DNA of 64,000 nucleotides, from the NCBI GenBank assembly GCA_017625565.1, contig JAGAKN010000013.1, positions 1 through 64,000 on the forward strand, given 5' to 3'. The position numbers were made by a program, and so were the translations under genes. Source of the DNA: Clostridia bacterium. GTDB lineage: Bacteria; Bacillota; Clostridia; Christensenellales; Borkfalkiaceae. Positions 52,505 through 61,791 of the stretch are shown piece after piece (the stretch's first letter is position 1; each line of letters starts with the position of its first letter). The notes under the pieces were generated by a model. That model searched no databases. It was not told the origin of the DNA and saw nothing but the letters and a program-made list of their open reading frames with translations.

Positions 52505-53251
52505 ATGATTTTAACGTCAAAAAACAACCCGCTGATCAAAGAAACGGCGACGTTGAAGGACAAGAAAGGACGCAAAACACACGGGTTATTTCTCGTCGAA
52601 GGCAAAAAAATGTTTTCGGAGTGTTTGACGAGTGGTTTGGAAATCGAGCGTGTGTTTCTCGCGGAAAGCTATTTAGAAGAATTGCCGTCCTTAAGTCTAG
52701 AAACGGTGCGCGTTTCCGACGACGTATTCCGTTTTTTATCCGACGAAAAAACACCACAAGGCGTACTTTGTCGGGTGCGGATTCCTATGCGCGAAATGGT
52801 CGCTCCGACAGGGAAATGCTTGCTGTTAGACGGGGTTTCCGATCCCGGCAACGTCGGTACGATTTTGCGTACGGCAAACGCGGCAGGGTATCGCGAAGTG
52901 TATTTGACGGAAACTTGCGCCGATCCCTATTCCCCCAAAAGCGTCCGCGCGAGTATGAGCGGTTTGTTTTTTACCAAACTGTATTTCGGTACGCGAGAAG
53001 AAATACTCTCCGTGCTTGACGGTACGCCGATTGTGGTGGCGGATATGGACGGGGAAAACGTATTCTCGTTTCAAGCGCCTGAAAAATTTGCGCTCGTGAT
53101 CGGAAACGAAGCCAACGGGGTTTCGGAAGAAACGTTAAAAAAGGCGAATTATACCGTTAAAATCCCTATGCGTGAAACGCAAGAGAGCTTAAACGCGGGG
53201 GTTTCGGCTGGGATTTTAATGTATATGTTAAACCGGAAGGAATTTGAATAA
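52505..53251 (+). CDS. TrmH-family RNA 2'-O-methyltransferase
   Basis: 248 residues from the ATG at 52505 (MILTSKNNPLIKE); an ATG at 52493 is also possible, and earlier ones lie in the terminator. An N-terminal substrate-binding domain (FLVEGKKMFSECL) is followed by a SPOUT knot domain with LDGVSDPGNVGTILRTANA, IGNEANGVS and IPMRETQESLNAGVSAGILMY. This is the layout of RlmB/TrmH enzymes that methylate 23S rRNA or tRNA. A TATAAT at 52484-52489 is close to the start, so it may have its own short-leader promoter. Confidence 0.9.
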   Translation: MILTSKNNPLIKETATLKDKKGRKTHGLFLVEGKKMFSECLTSGLEIERVFLAESYLEELPSLSLETVRVSDDVFRFLSDEKTPQGVLCRVRIPMREMVAPTGKCLLLDGVSDPGNVGTILRTANAAGYREVYLTETCADPYSPKSVRASMSGLFFTKLYFGTREEILSVLDGTPIVVADMDGENVFSFQAPEKFALVIGNEANGVSEETLKKANYTVKIPMRETQESLNAGVSAGILMYMLNRKEFE

Positions 53252-53271
53252 TTACAAGGAAGGAAAGAAAT

Positions 53272-54063
53272 ATGTCAGGACATAGCAAATGGCACAACAT
53301 ACAAGCAAAGAAAGGCAAGGCGGACGCAGCGAAAGGTAGAATTTTCACCAAACTTGGCAGAGAAATCGCCGTAGCGGCAAAAACAAACCCCAACCCTGAA
53401 ACGAACAGCAAACTTGCCGATATTATTGCAAAAGCAAAAGCGGCGAATATGCCCAACGATAACATTCAACGCAGCATCAAGAAAGCAAGCGGTGAAATGA
53501 ACGGTGCGGATTACAAGGAATTGACCTACGAAGGGTACGGCCCTGCAGGTTCGGCGGTAATTATCGTCACGCTTACGGACAACATCAACCGTACGGCAGG
53601 CGACGTTCGCGCAATCTTGGGGAAACACGGCGGTTCGATGGGGAATACGGGTTGCGTATCCTATAATTTCGATAACAAAGGCTATATCGTTGTAGAAAGA
53701 ACGGTGGAACTCGACGAAGACACGATGACGGAATACGCGTTGGAAGCAGGCGCGGACGACGTAGTTCCCAGCGACGACGTTTATGAAATCTTCACGACGC
53801 CCGAAAGTTTCTCGGATGTTCGGAAATACCTGGAAGATAAAAACGCGGAATTGATGGCGGCAGCGCCCAAGGGTCGTAGAAATGAAGAAGAAGAGCCAAA
53901 AATCCGTTTCTTGCAATCGGAAGTGGCGATGATTTCGCAAAACAAGATCGAACTTCCTTCGGATAAGTTGGAAACGTTCTTGAAAATGATAGACGCTTTA
54001 GAAGATCTCGACGACGTACAAAACGTTTACCACAACGTCGAAATTCCCGACGACGAAGAATAA
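53272..54063 (+). CDS. yebC: YebC/PmpR-family protein
   Basis: 263 residues. MSGHSKWHNIQAKKGKADAAKGRIFTKLGREI opens the protein and is the family hallmark; MPNDNIQRSIKKASGE and EGYGPAGSAVIIVTLTDNINRTA follow. Members were described as transcription regulators, and more recently as factors that relieve ribosome stalling. The gene is preceded by AAGGAA and follows the methyltransferase by 20 bases. Confidence 0.95.
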   Translation: MSGHSKWHNIQAKKGKADAAKGRIFTKLGREIAVAAKTNPNPETNSKLADIIAKAKAANMPNDNIQRSIKKASGEMNGADYKELTYEGYGPAGSAVIIVTLTDNINRTAGDVRAILGKHGGSMGNTGCVSYNFDNKGYIVVERTVELDEDTMTEYALEAGADDVVPSDDVYEIFTTPESFSDVRKYLEDKNAELMAAAPKGRRNEEEEPKIRFLQSEVAMISQNKIELPSDKLETFLKMIDALEDLDDVQNVYHNVEIPDDEE

Positions 54064-54100
54064 TTTCGTGGGATTTTCACGAAAAAAAGTTGTGGAATAG

Positions 54101-54129
54101 TTGACAAAATATCCATATTTTGTTATACT
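54101..54129 (+). promoter_or_regulatory. Promoter of the riboswitch and P-type ATPase
   Basis: TTGACA (54101-54106), a 17-bp spacer and TATACT (54124-54129). Confidence 0.8.
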
Positions 54130-54143
54130 ACTTATAAATATAT

Positions 54144-54298
54144 CCCGATTGAGGGAGTAGCAAGCGCGTATTGCGTGACAAGTCAACACACGGCTTTAAG
54201 CCTGGCTTGTCTTAATTTGCCAGACTCACGTATGAAAACACGATCGTACAAGGTCTAACAATGCGCAAAACCGAGTACGTTGTCGTACTCGGTTTTTT
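54144..54298 (+). promoter_or_regulatory. yybP-ykoY-type (manganese) riboswitch with terminator
   Basis: GGGAGTAG is at 54153-54160, GTCAACA at 54182-54188, and a 3' part with GATCGTACAAGGTCTAACA is at 54242-54260. These resemble the conserved elements of the yybP-ykoY class, which senses Mn2+. An intrinsic terminator (AAAACCGAGTACG/CGTACTCGGTTTTTT, 54267-54298) follows, as for a transcription-controlling switch. The similarity is by eye; part of the 3' consensus differs. Confidence 0.7.
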
Positions 54299-54351
54299 AG
54301 TATGTCGGGATGAGAATTTGGTAAAAATAAAAATATAGAAAAGGAGATTTT

Positions 54352-57009
54352 ATGAAACCTTATTGTCAAGACGCAAAAGCTGTCGTCGGCGCGTTGAATA
54401 CGTCCTTAGACAGCGGACTTTCGGCTACGGAAGCGGAACGCCGTTTGGTGGAAAACGGTAGGAATAAACTGACGGAAGCGAAGAAGAAACCGCTTATCGT
54501 CCGTTTCTTGCAACAGCTCACCGATCCGATGACGATTATCTTGATCGTAGCGGCGGTAATCAGTGGGGTACTTGCCGTTGTGGAGAACGAAGGCTTTGCC
54601 GACGTAATCATTATTATGGCGGTGGTCATTGTTAACGCGGTGTTGGGCGTTTTCCAAGAAAGCAAGGCGGAAAAAGCCATAGAAGCCCTGCAAAAAATGT
54701 CGGCGGCGACGTCAAAAGTCATTCGCGACGGCAAAATCATTGCCGTGCCGAGTGAAGAACTCGTCGTAGGCGACGTTGTCTTGTTGGAAGCGGGGGATTC
54801 CGTGCCTGCAGACGCGCGCGTTGTAGAAAGCGCAAGTTTGAAAGTCGAAGAAGCGGCGCTTACGGGGGAATCTCTTCCCGTGACGAAAATTACGGAAGAA
54901 TTACAGCTCTCCGCGAGTGCGAAAGACGTACCGCTCGGCGATCGGAAAAACATGGTGTATATGGGCAGTACCGTAGTTTACGGACGTGGCGTAGCCGTTG
55001 TGACAGCGACGGGTATGGATACCGAAATGGGCAAGATTGCAGGCGCGTTGGCGCAAGCGAAAGAAGGCAAAACGCCTTTGCAAATCAAGCTCGGACAATT
55101 ATCCAAAGTACTTACGTGGTTGGTTTTGGGGATCTGCGTGGTCGTATTCGGGGTGCAACTGATCCGCGAAGGAAGTTTTAATTTCGAGTTTGCTTTAAGC
55201 TCGTTCATGGTTGCGGTATCGCTTGCCGTAGCGGCGATTCCCGAAGGTCTTGCGACGGTTGTGACGGTCGTATTGTCGATCGGCGTCACGAATATGTCCA
55301 AGCGCAATGCGATTATTCGCAAGTTGACGGCGGTAGAAACGCTGGGTTGTGCACAAATTATTTGCTCGGATAAAACGGGTACGCTGACGCAAAACAAGAT
55401 GACGGTGGTGGACTTCTTTGGGGAAACCGAAACGCGTATTGCTGTTGGTATGGCGCTTTGTAGCGACGCGGAAATTGACGAAAACGGCGTGGCTACGGGC
55501 GAGCCGACGGAGACGGCGCTCGTGGTATGGGCGAACAAAATCGGTGAAAATAAAACGGCGTTAAAAGCTCGTTTACCACGTGTTGGGGAAGCGCCGTTCG
55601 ATTCCAACCGTAAGATGATGTCTACCGTACACGCGTTCGACAGGGGATACGTTCAATACACGAAAGGCGCGCCCGACGTGGTTGTCGATCGTTGCGCGTA
55701 TTATTTGTTGGACGGAAAACCCGTACCGATGACGGCGGAATACAAAGCGAAAATTTTGGCAGGGAATAAGGACATGGCGGATCGCGCTTTGCGTGTTTTA
55801 GCTTGCGCGGAACGGGTTTGGACGAGCGAACCTACCGCATACGAACCCGAGGCGTTAGAAACGGAACTGTGTTTCGTAGGGCTTTGTGGTATGATCGATC
55901 CTGTTCGGCCTGAAGTAAAAGAAGCGATTGAACGTTGCGCGGAAGCGGGGATTCGTCCGATTATGATCACAGGCGACCACGTGGATACGGCGAAAGCGAT
56001 AGCGAAAGAACTAGGGATCTTAACGGATGGCGCGCGCGCAATTACTGGCGCGGAGCTTGACGATATGGACGAGGAAACGTTCGAAAAAGAATTCCAAAAT
56101 ATCAGCGTTTACGCTCGCGTACAACCGGAACATAAAACACGGATTGTCACGGCTTGGCAAAAGTCTGGCAGAGTGACGGCGATGACGGGGGACGGCGTTA
56201 ACGACGCTCCGTCCATCAAAACGGCGGATATCGGCGTTGGGATGGGCATTACGGGGACGGACGTGACGAAAAACGTAGCGGATATGGTGTTGACGGATGA
56301 CAATTTCGCGACGATTGTCGGCGCGGTGGAAGAAGGTAGACGGATTTACGATAACATTCGGAAAGCCATTCAATTCCTTTTGGCGTCGAATATGAGCGAA
56401 GTAATCGGGGTGTTTATAGCAACCTTGCTTGGCGTGACGTTGTTAGAGCCTGTACATTTGTTGTGGATTAATTTGGTGACGGACTGTTTCCCCGCGTTGG
56501 CGCTTGGGATGGAACGCGCTGAACCCGAAGTCATGAAACGAAAACCCCGATCGTCTAAAGAAGGTGTGTTCTCCGGCGGATTAGGGGTGGATATGCTCTA
56601 TCAAGGCGTTTTGATTGCAGGGCTGACGTTGTTCTCGTATTTCCTTGGACATCGTTTGGAAACGGGGAATTGGACGTTGGAAACCAGCGCGCACGGTATG
56701 ACGATGGCGTTCTTAACGTTGTCGATGGCGGAAATTTTCCATAGCTTGAATATGCGTTCGCAACGGCAGAGCCTGTTCCACCTGAAGAAACAAAACAAAT
56801 TCTTGTTGATTGCAGGGCTTGGCTCGTTGCTTGCAACGACGTTGGTGTGTGAAATTCCTTTCCTGGCATCGGCGTTTGGGTTTGCGACGGTGGAATGGAC
56901 GGAATACGCGTTCGCGGCGTTGCTTGGCGCAAGCGTATTGCCGATCGTGGAGTTGGTAAAGCTTGTTCAAAGAAAGCTGGAGAAAAAACGCGCGAAAGAA
57001 TCCAAATAA
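54352..57009 (+). CDS. P-type cation ATPase (Ca2+/Mn2+ exporter type)
   Basis: 885 residues. The phosphorylation motif is DKTGTLT (340-346), the actuator has TGES (171-174), helix 4 has IPEGL (296-300) and helix 6 has NLVTDC with the Asn, Thr and Asp used for Ca2+ binding in SERCA. The hinge TGDGVNDAPS and ten membrane segments complete a P2-type pump. Such pumps export Ca2+ or Mn2+ from the cytoplasm. The manganese-type riboswitch ahead of it favours Mn2+ export, or both metals. AAGGAG precedes the ATG. Confidence 0.92.
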   Translation: MKPYCQDAKAVVGALNTSLDSGLSATEAERRLVENGRNKLTEAKKKPLIVRFLQQLTDPMTIILIVAAVISGVLAVVENEGFADVIIIMAVVIVNAVLGVFQESKAEKAIEALQKMSAATSKVIRDGKIIAVPSEELVVGDVVLLEAGDSVPADARVVESASLKVEEAALTGESLPVTKITEELQLSASAKDVPLGDRKNMVYMGSTVVYGRGVAVVTATGMDTEMGKIAGALAQAKEGKTPLQIKLGQLSKVLTWLVLGICVVVFGVQLIREGSFNFEFALSSFMVAVSLAVAAIPEGLATVVTVVLSIGVTNMSKRNAIIRKLTAVETLGCAQIICSDKTGTLTQNKMTVVDFFGETETRIAVGMALCSDAEIDENGVATGEPTETALVVWANKIGENKTALKARLPRVGEAPFDSNRKMMSTVHAFDRGYVQYTKGAPDVVVDRCAYYLLDGKPVPMTAEYKAKILAGNKDMADRALRVLACAERVWTSEPTAYEPEALETELCFVGLCGMIDPVRPEVKEAIERCAEAGIRPIMITGDHVDTAKAIAKELGILTDGARAITGAELDDMDEETFEKEFQNISVYARVQPEHKTRIVTAWQKSGRVTAMTGDGVNDAPSIKTADIGVGMGITGTDVTKNVADMVLTDDNFATIVGAVEEGRRIYDNIRKAIQFLLASNMSEVIGVFIATLLGVTLLEPVHLLWINLVTDCFPALALGMERAEPEVMKRKPRSSKEGVFSGGLGVDMLYQGVLIAGLTLFSYFLGHRLETGNWTLETSAHGMTMAFLTLSMAEIFHSLNMRSQRQSLFHLKKQNKFLLIAGLGSLLATTLVCEIPFLASAFGFATVEWTEYAFAALLGASVLPIVELVKLVQRKLEKKRAKESK

Positions 57010-57128
57010 AGACGGGGAGAGTTATTAAAAGCATTCTGAATTTCGACAAAAAGGTGCTACCGTGTCCGCATTGAAAAGAATATTTTTGAAAAAAATTGCT
57101 TTTTTTTCGGATTATTTTCGTAAAACTC

Positions 57129-57157
57129 TTGACCGTACCGCTTGGATGTGCTATAAT
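57129..57157 (+). promoter_or_regulatory. Promoter of the repeat-rich protein gene
   Basis: TTGACC (57129-57134), a 17-bp spacer and TATAAT (57152-57157). Confidence 0.75.
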
Positions 57158-57209
57158 GATACTTGATAAAATAGGTTTTGCTATAAGCAAACGGAAACCG
57201 AGGTGTAAA

Positions 57210-59123
57210 ATGGCAGATAAAAAAATGAACGTAGACGGATTGGGCTTGTATCAATACATAGCGAGAGATCTTCAAAAGATGCGGAACGAATTGTTGCGTG
57301 AAATGCGGTATTCGTCCGTACAAACGGGTTCGCTGTATCAAGAAATGAAAGCGGACAAAGAAAAATCCGCGTCCGCGATTTCGCAAGAAATCCGTTATAG
57401 TTATAAGCAAAACCAAACCATTTACGACGGTTTGACGGCTTTGTTGACCAAGGACGTTGCAGAGCGCTTGAATGCGATGGACGAAAAAGTTTCGGCTTTG
57501 GAGCATATGCAAACGCTACTGGACGAAGTCAAAGAAATCAAGTATAGCTATATGCAACTGCAAGCCATTTACGAAGAAATCGGCACGAAATTGCAATCGA
57601 TTGAAGAAAAGGAAAGCTTGCTTGAACAAATCGACCGCGTTTTGGGCGAAGTACACGCAAAGCTCTACGAAGCGTATCTTCCCACGGAAGACGATTATAA
57701 AAAGTTTGCCGATTCCATTACGGAAAAGACGGAAGAACATCTCGTCGAACACAGCCGTCAAGTATTGGATGCGGTGGCGGCGATTCCCGTTGCGGAAAAC
57801 GTTGATTATCACCGTATCGTAGACGAAGTCGGCGATAAATTTTTGGAAATCTTAAACGAATTAAAAGATGCAGATTCTCAACAAGCGGTTGGCGTTGCGT
57901 CTAGTATGCAAACGAAGATTGATTACGATCGGATCGCAAGCGGAGCGGCAGAAAAAGTCGTAGAATCTTTGCCTTTCCCTGAAAAAGTACAATACGCTCG
58001 TATCCAAGACGACGTAGCGAAGGTGGTGGCAAAGGCTGTCGACGTAAACGCGATTGCGGAAGCTTGCGCCTCCAAGATCGTGATGCCGGAAATTGATTAC
58101 GATCGTTTGGCGGAAGCTTGCGCGTCTAAGATGGTAATGCCCGAAATCGATTACGACCGTTTGGCGGACGTCGTTGTGGCGAAGTTGACGGATGGCGCGG
58201 AACAATCTTACGACGTTGCGCTCGATGACGCAGGATTGACGCAAATCGCGGAAAAAGTTGCGGAAAAATTGAACTTGCAACCGGAAATCGATTACGACCG
58301 CATTGATAAGATGTTGGACGAAAAGTTGGTTTGTGAAGAACCCTGCGAAGAACCTACGTACGATTTGTTGCTCGACGAAGAAGGGATTCATGCAATAGCA
58401 AAGAGCGTTTCGGAAGAACTTTGTCGCACGTGCGCTACTTGTGCGAAAGAAGAACCCCAAGAAGAAGCTCCCGTAGAGGAAGTGGAAGAAGTCGTCGAAA
58501 CGCCGGTTGAAGAAGTTGTGGAAGAAACGGTGGTAGAAGAACCTGTTGCGCCGGTTGAAGAAGAATTGGCGACGGCGGAAACGCTCAACCTTGAAGACCA
58601 ACTCGTAGATGCGGAAACGGGCTTGGTAATCCGTTTGAAGAAGAGCTTTACGGCAAAGATGTGCCAAAGCGAAGAAGAAGTAAAGGGCTATTACAGCGAC
58701 GTGAAAAACGCATTGAAGTCGTATAAGAGAATTAACTCGAACGTTAGCTGGCACGGCGACAGATTTAATTACGGCAGGGAAACGGTTGCAAAACTGAATA
58801 TTTGCGGTAAGACGCTTTGTTTCTATTTGGCGCTTGATCCCAACGATCCCGAATTCAAGACGACGGTTTATCACCAAAAAGACGTTGGCGCACAAAAAGC
58901 GTATGAAAACACGCCGTTTATGGTAAAAATTAAGAGTGCGGCTGCCGCGAAGAAAGCGCTCCGGTTGGTAGGGTATCTTGCGGATAAACTCGCTGCGGAA
59001 AAGGAAGAAAACTTTGAAGCAGTCGATTACGTGGAAGCATTCGCGTATCAGTCCACCAAACAACTCTTCGACGACGGATTTATTAAGGCGACGAAAGAGA
59101 AAAAAGTGGATTTGAATTTCTAA
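57210..59123 (+). CDS. Repeat-rich coiled-coil protein of unknown function
   Basis: 637 residues from the ATG at 57210 behind GAGGTG; the frame upstream covers the promoter. Three N-terminal repeats of the type (R/K)YSxxQxxxxY lie at about 31-46, 60-75 and 109-124 within a coiled coil. A middle section repeats DYDR(I/L) at about 199, 238, 296, 314 and 361, each followed by a helix with A and K. An acidic stretch rich in Glu, Val and Pro (412-460) leads to a C-terminal domain (470-637) with SWHGDRFNYGRETVAKL and two conserved-looking cysteines. No signal peptide or membrane segment. It is a monocistronic gene. I recognise no family function. Confidence 0.6.
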   Translation: MADKKMNVDGLGLYQYIARDLQKMRNELLREMRYSSVQTGSLYQEMKADKEKSASAISQEIRYSYKQNQTIYDGLTALLTKDVAERLNAMDEKVSALEHMQTLLDEVKEIKYSYMQLQAIYEEIGTKLQSIEEKESLLEQIDRVLGEVHAKLYEAYLPTEDDYKKFADSITEKTEEHLVEHSRQVLDAVAAIPVAENVDYHRIVDEVGDKFLEILNELKDADSQQAVGVASSMQTKIDYDRIASGAAEKVVESLPFPEKVQYARIQDDVAKVVAKAVDVNAIAEACASKIVMPEIDYDRLAEACASKMVMPEIDYDRLADVVVAKLTDGAEQSYDVALDDAGLTQIAEKVAEKLNLQPEIDYDRIDKMLDEKLVCEEPCEEPTYDLLLDEEGIHAIAKSVSEELCRTCATCAKEEPQEEAPVEEVEEVVETPVEEVVEETVVEEPVAPVEEELATAETLNLEDQLVDAETGLVIRLKKSFTAKMCQSEEEVKGYYSDVKNALKSYKRINSNVSWHGDRFNYGRETVAKLNICGKTLCFYLALDPNDPEFKTTVYHQKDVGAQKAYENTPFMVKIKSAAAAKKALRLVGYLADKLAAEKEENFEAVDYVEAFAYQSTKQLFDDGFIKATKEKKVDLNF

Positions 59124-59148
59124 ACAAAAGAAATATACGAATAGTTAA

Positions 59149-59190
59149 AGAGAGCTGAACAATCCATATTTTCGGCTCTCTATTTTATAG
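59149..59190 (+). terminator. Terminator after the repeat-rich protein gene
   Basis: Stem AGAGAGCTGAA/TTTCGGCTCTCT followed by ATTTTATAG. Confidence 0.65.
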
Positions 59191-59223
59191 GCGAAAGAGA
59201 GCGCCAAGGAGAAAAAAGCTATA

Positions 59224-61104
59224 GTGAAAGAAAAAAAACAAGAAACGAAAACACGGGGTGAAGTACGTTCCACCCCCAAAAAGCGTCGAACAAAAGATAA
59301 AAATCCGATGGGTACGGCTTTTGACGGAGTATTCTCTATGCAAAGCGCTCCGTTGGAAAAGAAAAAAACGACGCAAGCCCGTTCACGGGCGACCGCTCCG
59401 CGTGAAAAAACAGCGGTAAAAACAGAGCGCCCGATACAAAAAAAGAAAAAGGAAAAAGCCGTTAAGATCCTGTTTCTCGGCGGAGTTGGAGAAATCGGGA
59501 AAAATATGACGGCGTTGGAATACGGCAACGATATTATCGTAGTAGATGCGGGGCTTACGTTCCCGAACAGCGAAGATATGCCGGGGATTGATTCCGTTGT
59601 ACCCGATATTACGTATTTGGTACAAAATAAGGATAAAATCCGTGGGATATTGTTGACGCACGGTCACGAAGATCATATCGGCGGTATTCCCTATTTAATG
59701 AAAGAAATGAATCCCGACACCCCCATTTACGGCACGAAATTGACCTTGATGCTCGCGGATAATAAATTGCAAGAGCATCACGTACAGAACGCCGTAGAAC
59801 GCGTGGTGCAACCGTCGGATACGGTAAAACTCGGCGCGTTTGAAGTGGAATTCGTCAACGTCAATCACTCGATTTCGGGTGCTTGCGCATTAGCGATCCG
59901 CACGCCGAATGGATTGATTTACCACAGCGGAGATTTTAAAATCGATCTTACGCCCGTAGCAGGCGCTCCGATTGATTTCAAGCGGATTGCGGAACTCGGC
60001 AAGGAAGGCGTGCTCTTATATATGGGCGAATCGACGAATATCGAACGTGCTGGGTATACGATGAGCGAAACGGTTGTTGGCACGACGCTCGATCATTTAT
60101 TCTCGGAGAATATGTACCGTCGGTTGATTATCGCAACCTTCGCGTCCAACGTCCACAGATTGCAACAAATTATCGATTTGGCGGTCAAGTACCATAGGAA
60201 AGTGGCGCTTTCAGGACGGAGTATGTTCAAAGTCGTCGACGCGGCGGTAAAAATAGGCGAGTTGAAAATTCCCGAAGGGGTTTTGCTTGATATCGAAAAA
60301 TGTAAAAATTTATTCGACGGGGAACTTGTGATTGTATCCACGGGCTCGCAAGGCGAACCGATGAGCGCGTTGACGAGAATGGCGGCTGGGGATTTTAACA
60401 AAGTGACGATCGGGGAAAACGATACGATTATCATTTCGGCAAACCCGATCCCCGGCAACGAAAAAATGATCTACCGCGTCATCAACAACCTGTATAAGAA
60501 GGGCGCGCGGGTGGTCTACGAAAGCTTGGAAAAAATTCACGTTTCGGGACATGCTTGTCAGGAAGAACACAAAATTTTGCATTCCCTTTTAAACCCGAAA
60601 TTCTTTATTCCCGTACACGGCGAATATCGGCATTTAAAACGTCATGCGGAATTGGCGGAAGGGTTGGGCATGCCTGCGCGGAATATTTTGATTACCGACG
60701 TTGGCAACTGCGTAGAAGTGACGAAAACACAATTAAAACTCGGAGAAAACATCCCGGCAGGTACGCGTTTGATCGACGGGGAAGGCGTGGAAGATTACGG
60801 CACGAGCGAAGTCATGAAAGACCGTTTGAAAATGTCTGCGGACGGTGTGTTTAGCGTTGCGGTGGCGGTCACGGGCAATTACGTGATCAATGATCCCGTG
60901 ATTGAAGCGCACGGTTGCGTATTTGCAGGGGACGAAACGGAAGACGAATATAAAGCGGTGGCTCGTCGAGCGATCGAGAATTACGATTACGAAAACGGGA
61001 ACAAGGAAGAATTTGCGCTCTTTATCCGCAAAGCCTTGAAAAATCATTTCTATAAAAAGACAAAACAAGCCCCTTTGATTATCGTATCGGTTTTAGACGT
61101 ATAA
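59224..61104 (+). CDS. rnj: Ribonuclease J with basic N-terminal extension
   Basis: 626 residues from the GTG at 59224 behind AAGGAG. The beta-lactamase metal motif HGHEDH is at 146-151; MGESTNIERAGYT and the beta-CASP motifs (STGSQGEP, ISANPIPGNE, SGHACQEEH) follow. RNase J is a 5'-3' exonuclease and endonuclease central to mRNA decay in Firmicutes. The core starts at about 80 (VKILFLGGVGEIGKN); the first 78 residues are a low-complexity Lys/Arg/Thr-rich extension not seen in the roughly 555-residue Bacillus enzyme, and may bind RNA. Confidence 0.93.
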   Translation: MKEKKQETKTRGEVRSTPKKRRTKDKNPMGTAFDGVFSMQSAPLEKKKTTQARSRATAPREKTAVKTERPIQKKKKEKAVKILFLGGVGEIGKNMTALEYGNDIIVVDAGLTFPNSEDMPGIDSVVPDITYLVQNKDKIRGILLTHGHEDHIGGIPYLMKEMNPDTPIYGTKLTLMLADNKLQEHHVQNAVERVVQPSDTVKLGAFEVEFVNVNHSISGACALAIRTPNGLIYHSGDFKIDLTPVAGAPIDFKRIAELGKEGVLLYMGESTNIERAGYTMSETVVGTTLDHLFSENMYRRLIIATFASNVHRLQQIIDLAVKYHRKVALSGRSMFKVVDAAVKIGELKIPEGVLLDIEKCKNLFDGELVIVSTGSQGEPMSALTRMAAGDFNKVTIGENDTIIISANPIPGNEKMIYRVINNLYKKGARVVYESLEKIHVSGHACQEEHKILHSLLNPKFFIPVHGEYRHLKRHAELAEGLGMPARNILITDVGNCVEVTKTQLKLGENIPAGTRLIDGEGVEDYGTSEVMKDRLKMSADGVFSVAVAVTGNYVINDPVIEAHGCVFAGDETEDEYKAVARRAIENYDYENGNKEEFALFIRKALKNHFYKKTKQAPLIIVSVLDV

Positions 61105-61143
61105 CGTATTTAAACGGGGTAAAAAACGCAAAAGAAGGAAAGT

Positions 61144-61791
61144 ATGGAATACACGGTGTCTTTGGTAAAACTGCATATTGACGAGCGGATTTCGGCGTTG
61201 CGCACGGACGCGTTGGAGCGCGGTATTCCCGTTGCGGACGACGAAACGTTGCAGTTTTTACTGCTGACGTTGCAATTAGCAAAGCCGACGCGAATTTTAG
61301 AAATCGGCACGGCGGTGGGTTTGTCGTCGATTGCGATGTTGCAGGCTTGTCCGACGGCAAAATTGACGACCATTGAATTGGAAGAAGAACGTTTTATGGA
61401 AGCCAAGAACCGTTTCGCCGAATTCGGCGTGATCGATCGGGTGACTTCGTATTTAGGGGACGCCGGCGAGATTTTGTCTATGATGGACGGAACGTTCGAT
61501 TTCGTGTTCTTGGACGGCCCGAAAGCGCAATATGAAAAATATTTATTCGATTTAAAACGCTTGATGTGTGACGGCGCGGTACTCTTTGCCGACGACGTGC
61601 TTTTGTACGGCTGGGTGAGCGGGGAAGAACCGACTCCCCAAAAACGACACTCGATTGTCGACAAAATCCGTTCGTATTTACAAACGGTGACGAATGATCC
61701 AGAGTTATTGACTTCGGTTTTGAACGTCGGGGACGGCGTAGCCTTATCCGTATACAAAAAAACGCATAAACAAACGGAGAACGAGAGATGA
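61144..61791 (+). CDS. SAM-dependent O-methyltransferase (YrrM/TrmR-like)
   Basis: 215 residues. The SAM site is ILEIGTAVGLSSIAML and the metal-binding region is DFVFLDGPKAQYE with DDVLLYGWV. It resembles the caffeoyl-CoA O-methyltransferase type. In Bacillus the same gene sits before U32 peptidase genes and methylates 5-hydroxyuridine at tRNA position 34. The stop overlaps the next start (ATGA), supporting a joint tRNA wobble pathway. AAGGAA precedes the ATG. Confidence 0.85.
   Translation: MEYTVSLVKLHIDERISALRTDALERGIPVADDETLQFLLLTLQLAKPTRILEIGTAVGLSSIAMLQACPTAKLTTIELEEERFMEAKNRFAEFGVIDRVTSYLGDAGEILSMMDGTFDFVFLDGPKAQYEKYLFDLKRLMCDGAVLFADDVLLYGWVSGEEPTPQKRHSIVDKIRSYLQTVTNDPELLTSVLNVGDGVALSVYKKTHKQTENER

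Noticed and set aside
2677-57157. A constant 17-bp promoter spacer as a special property
   Set aside because: I searched mainly for 17-bp spacing, so the uniformity is partly a selection effect.
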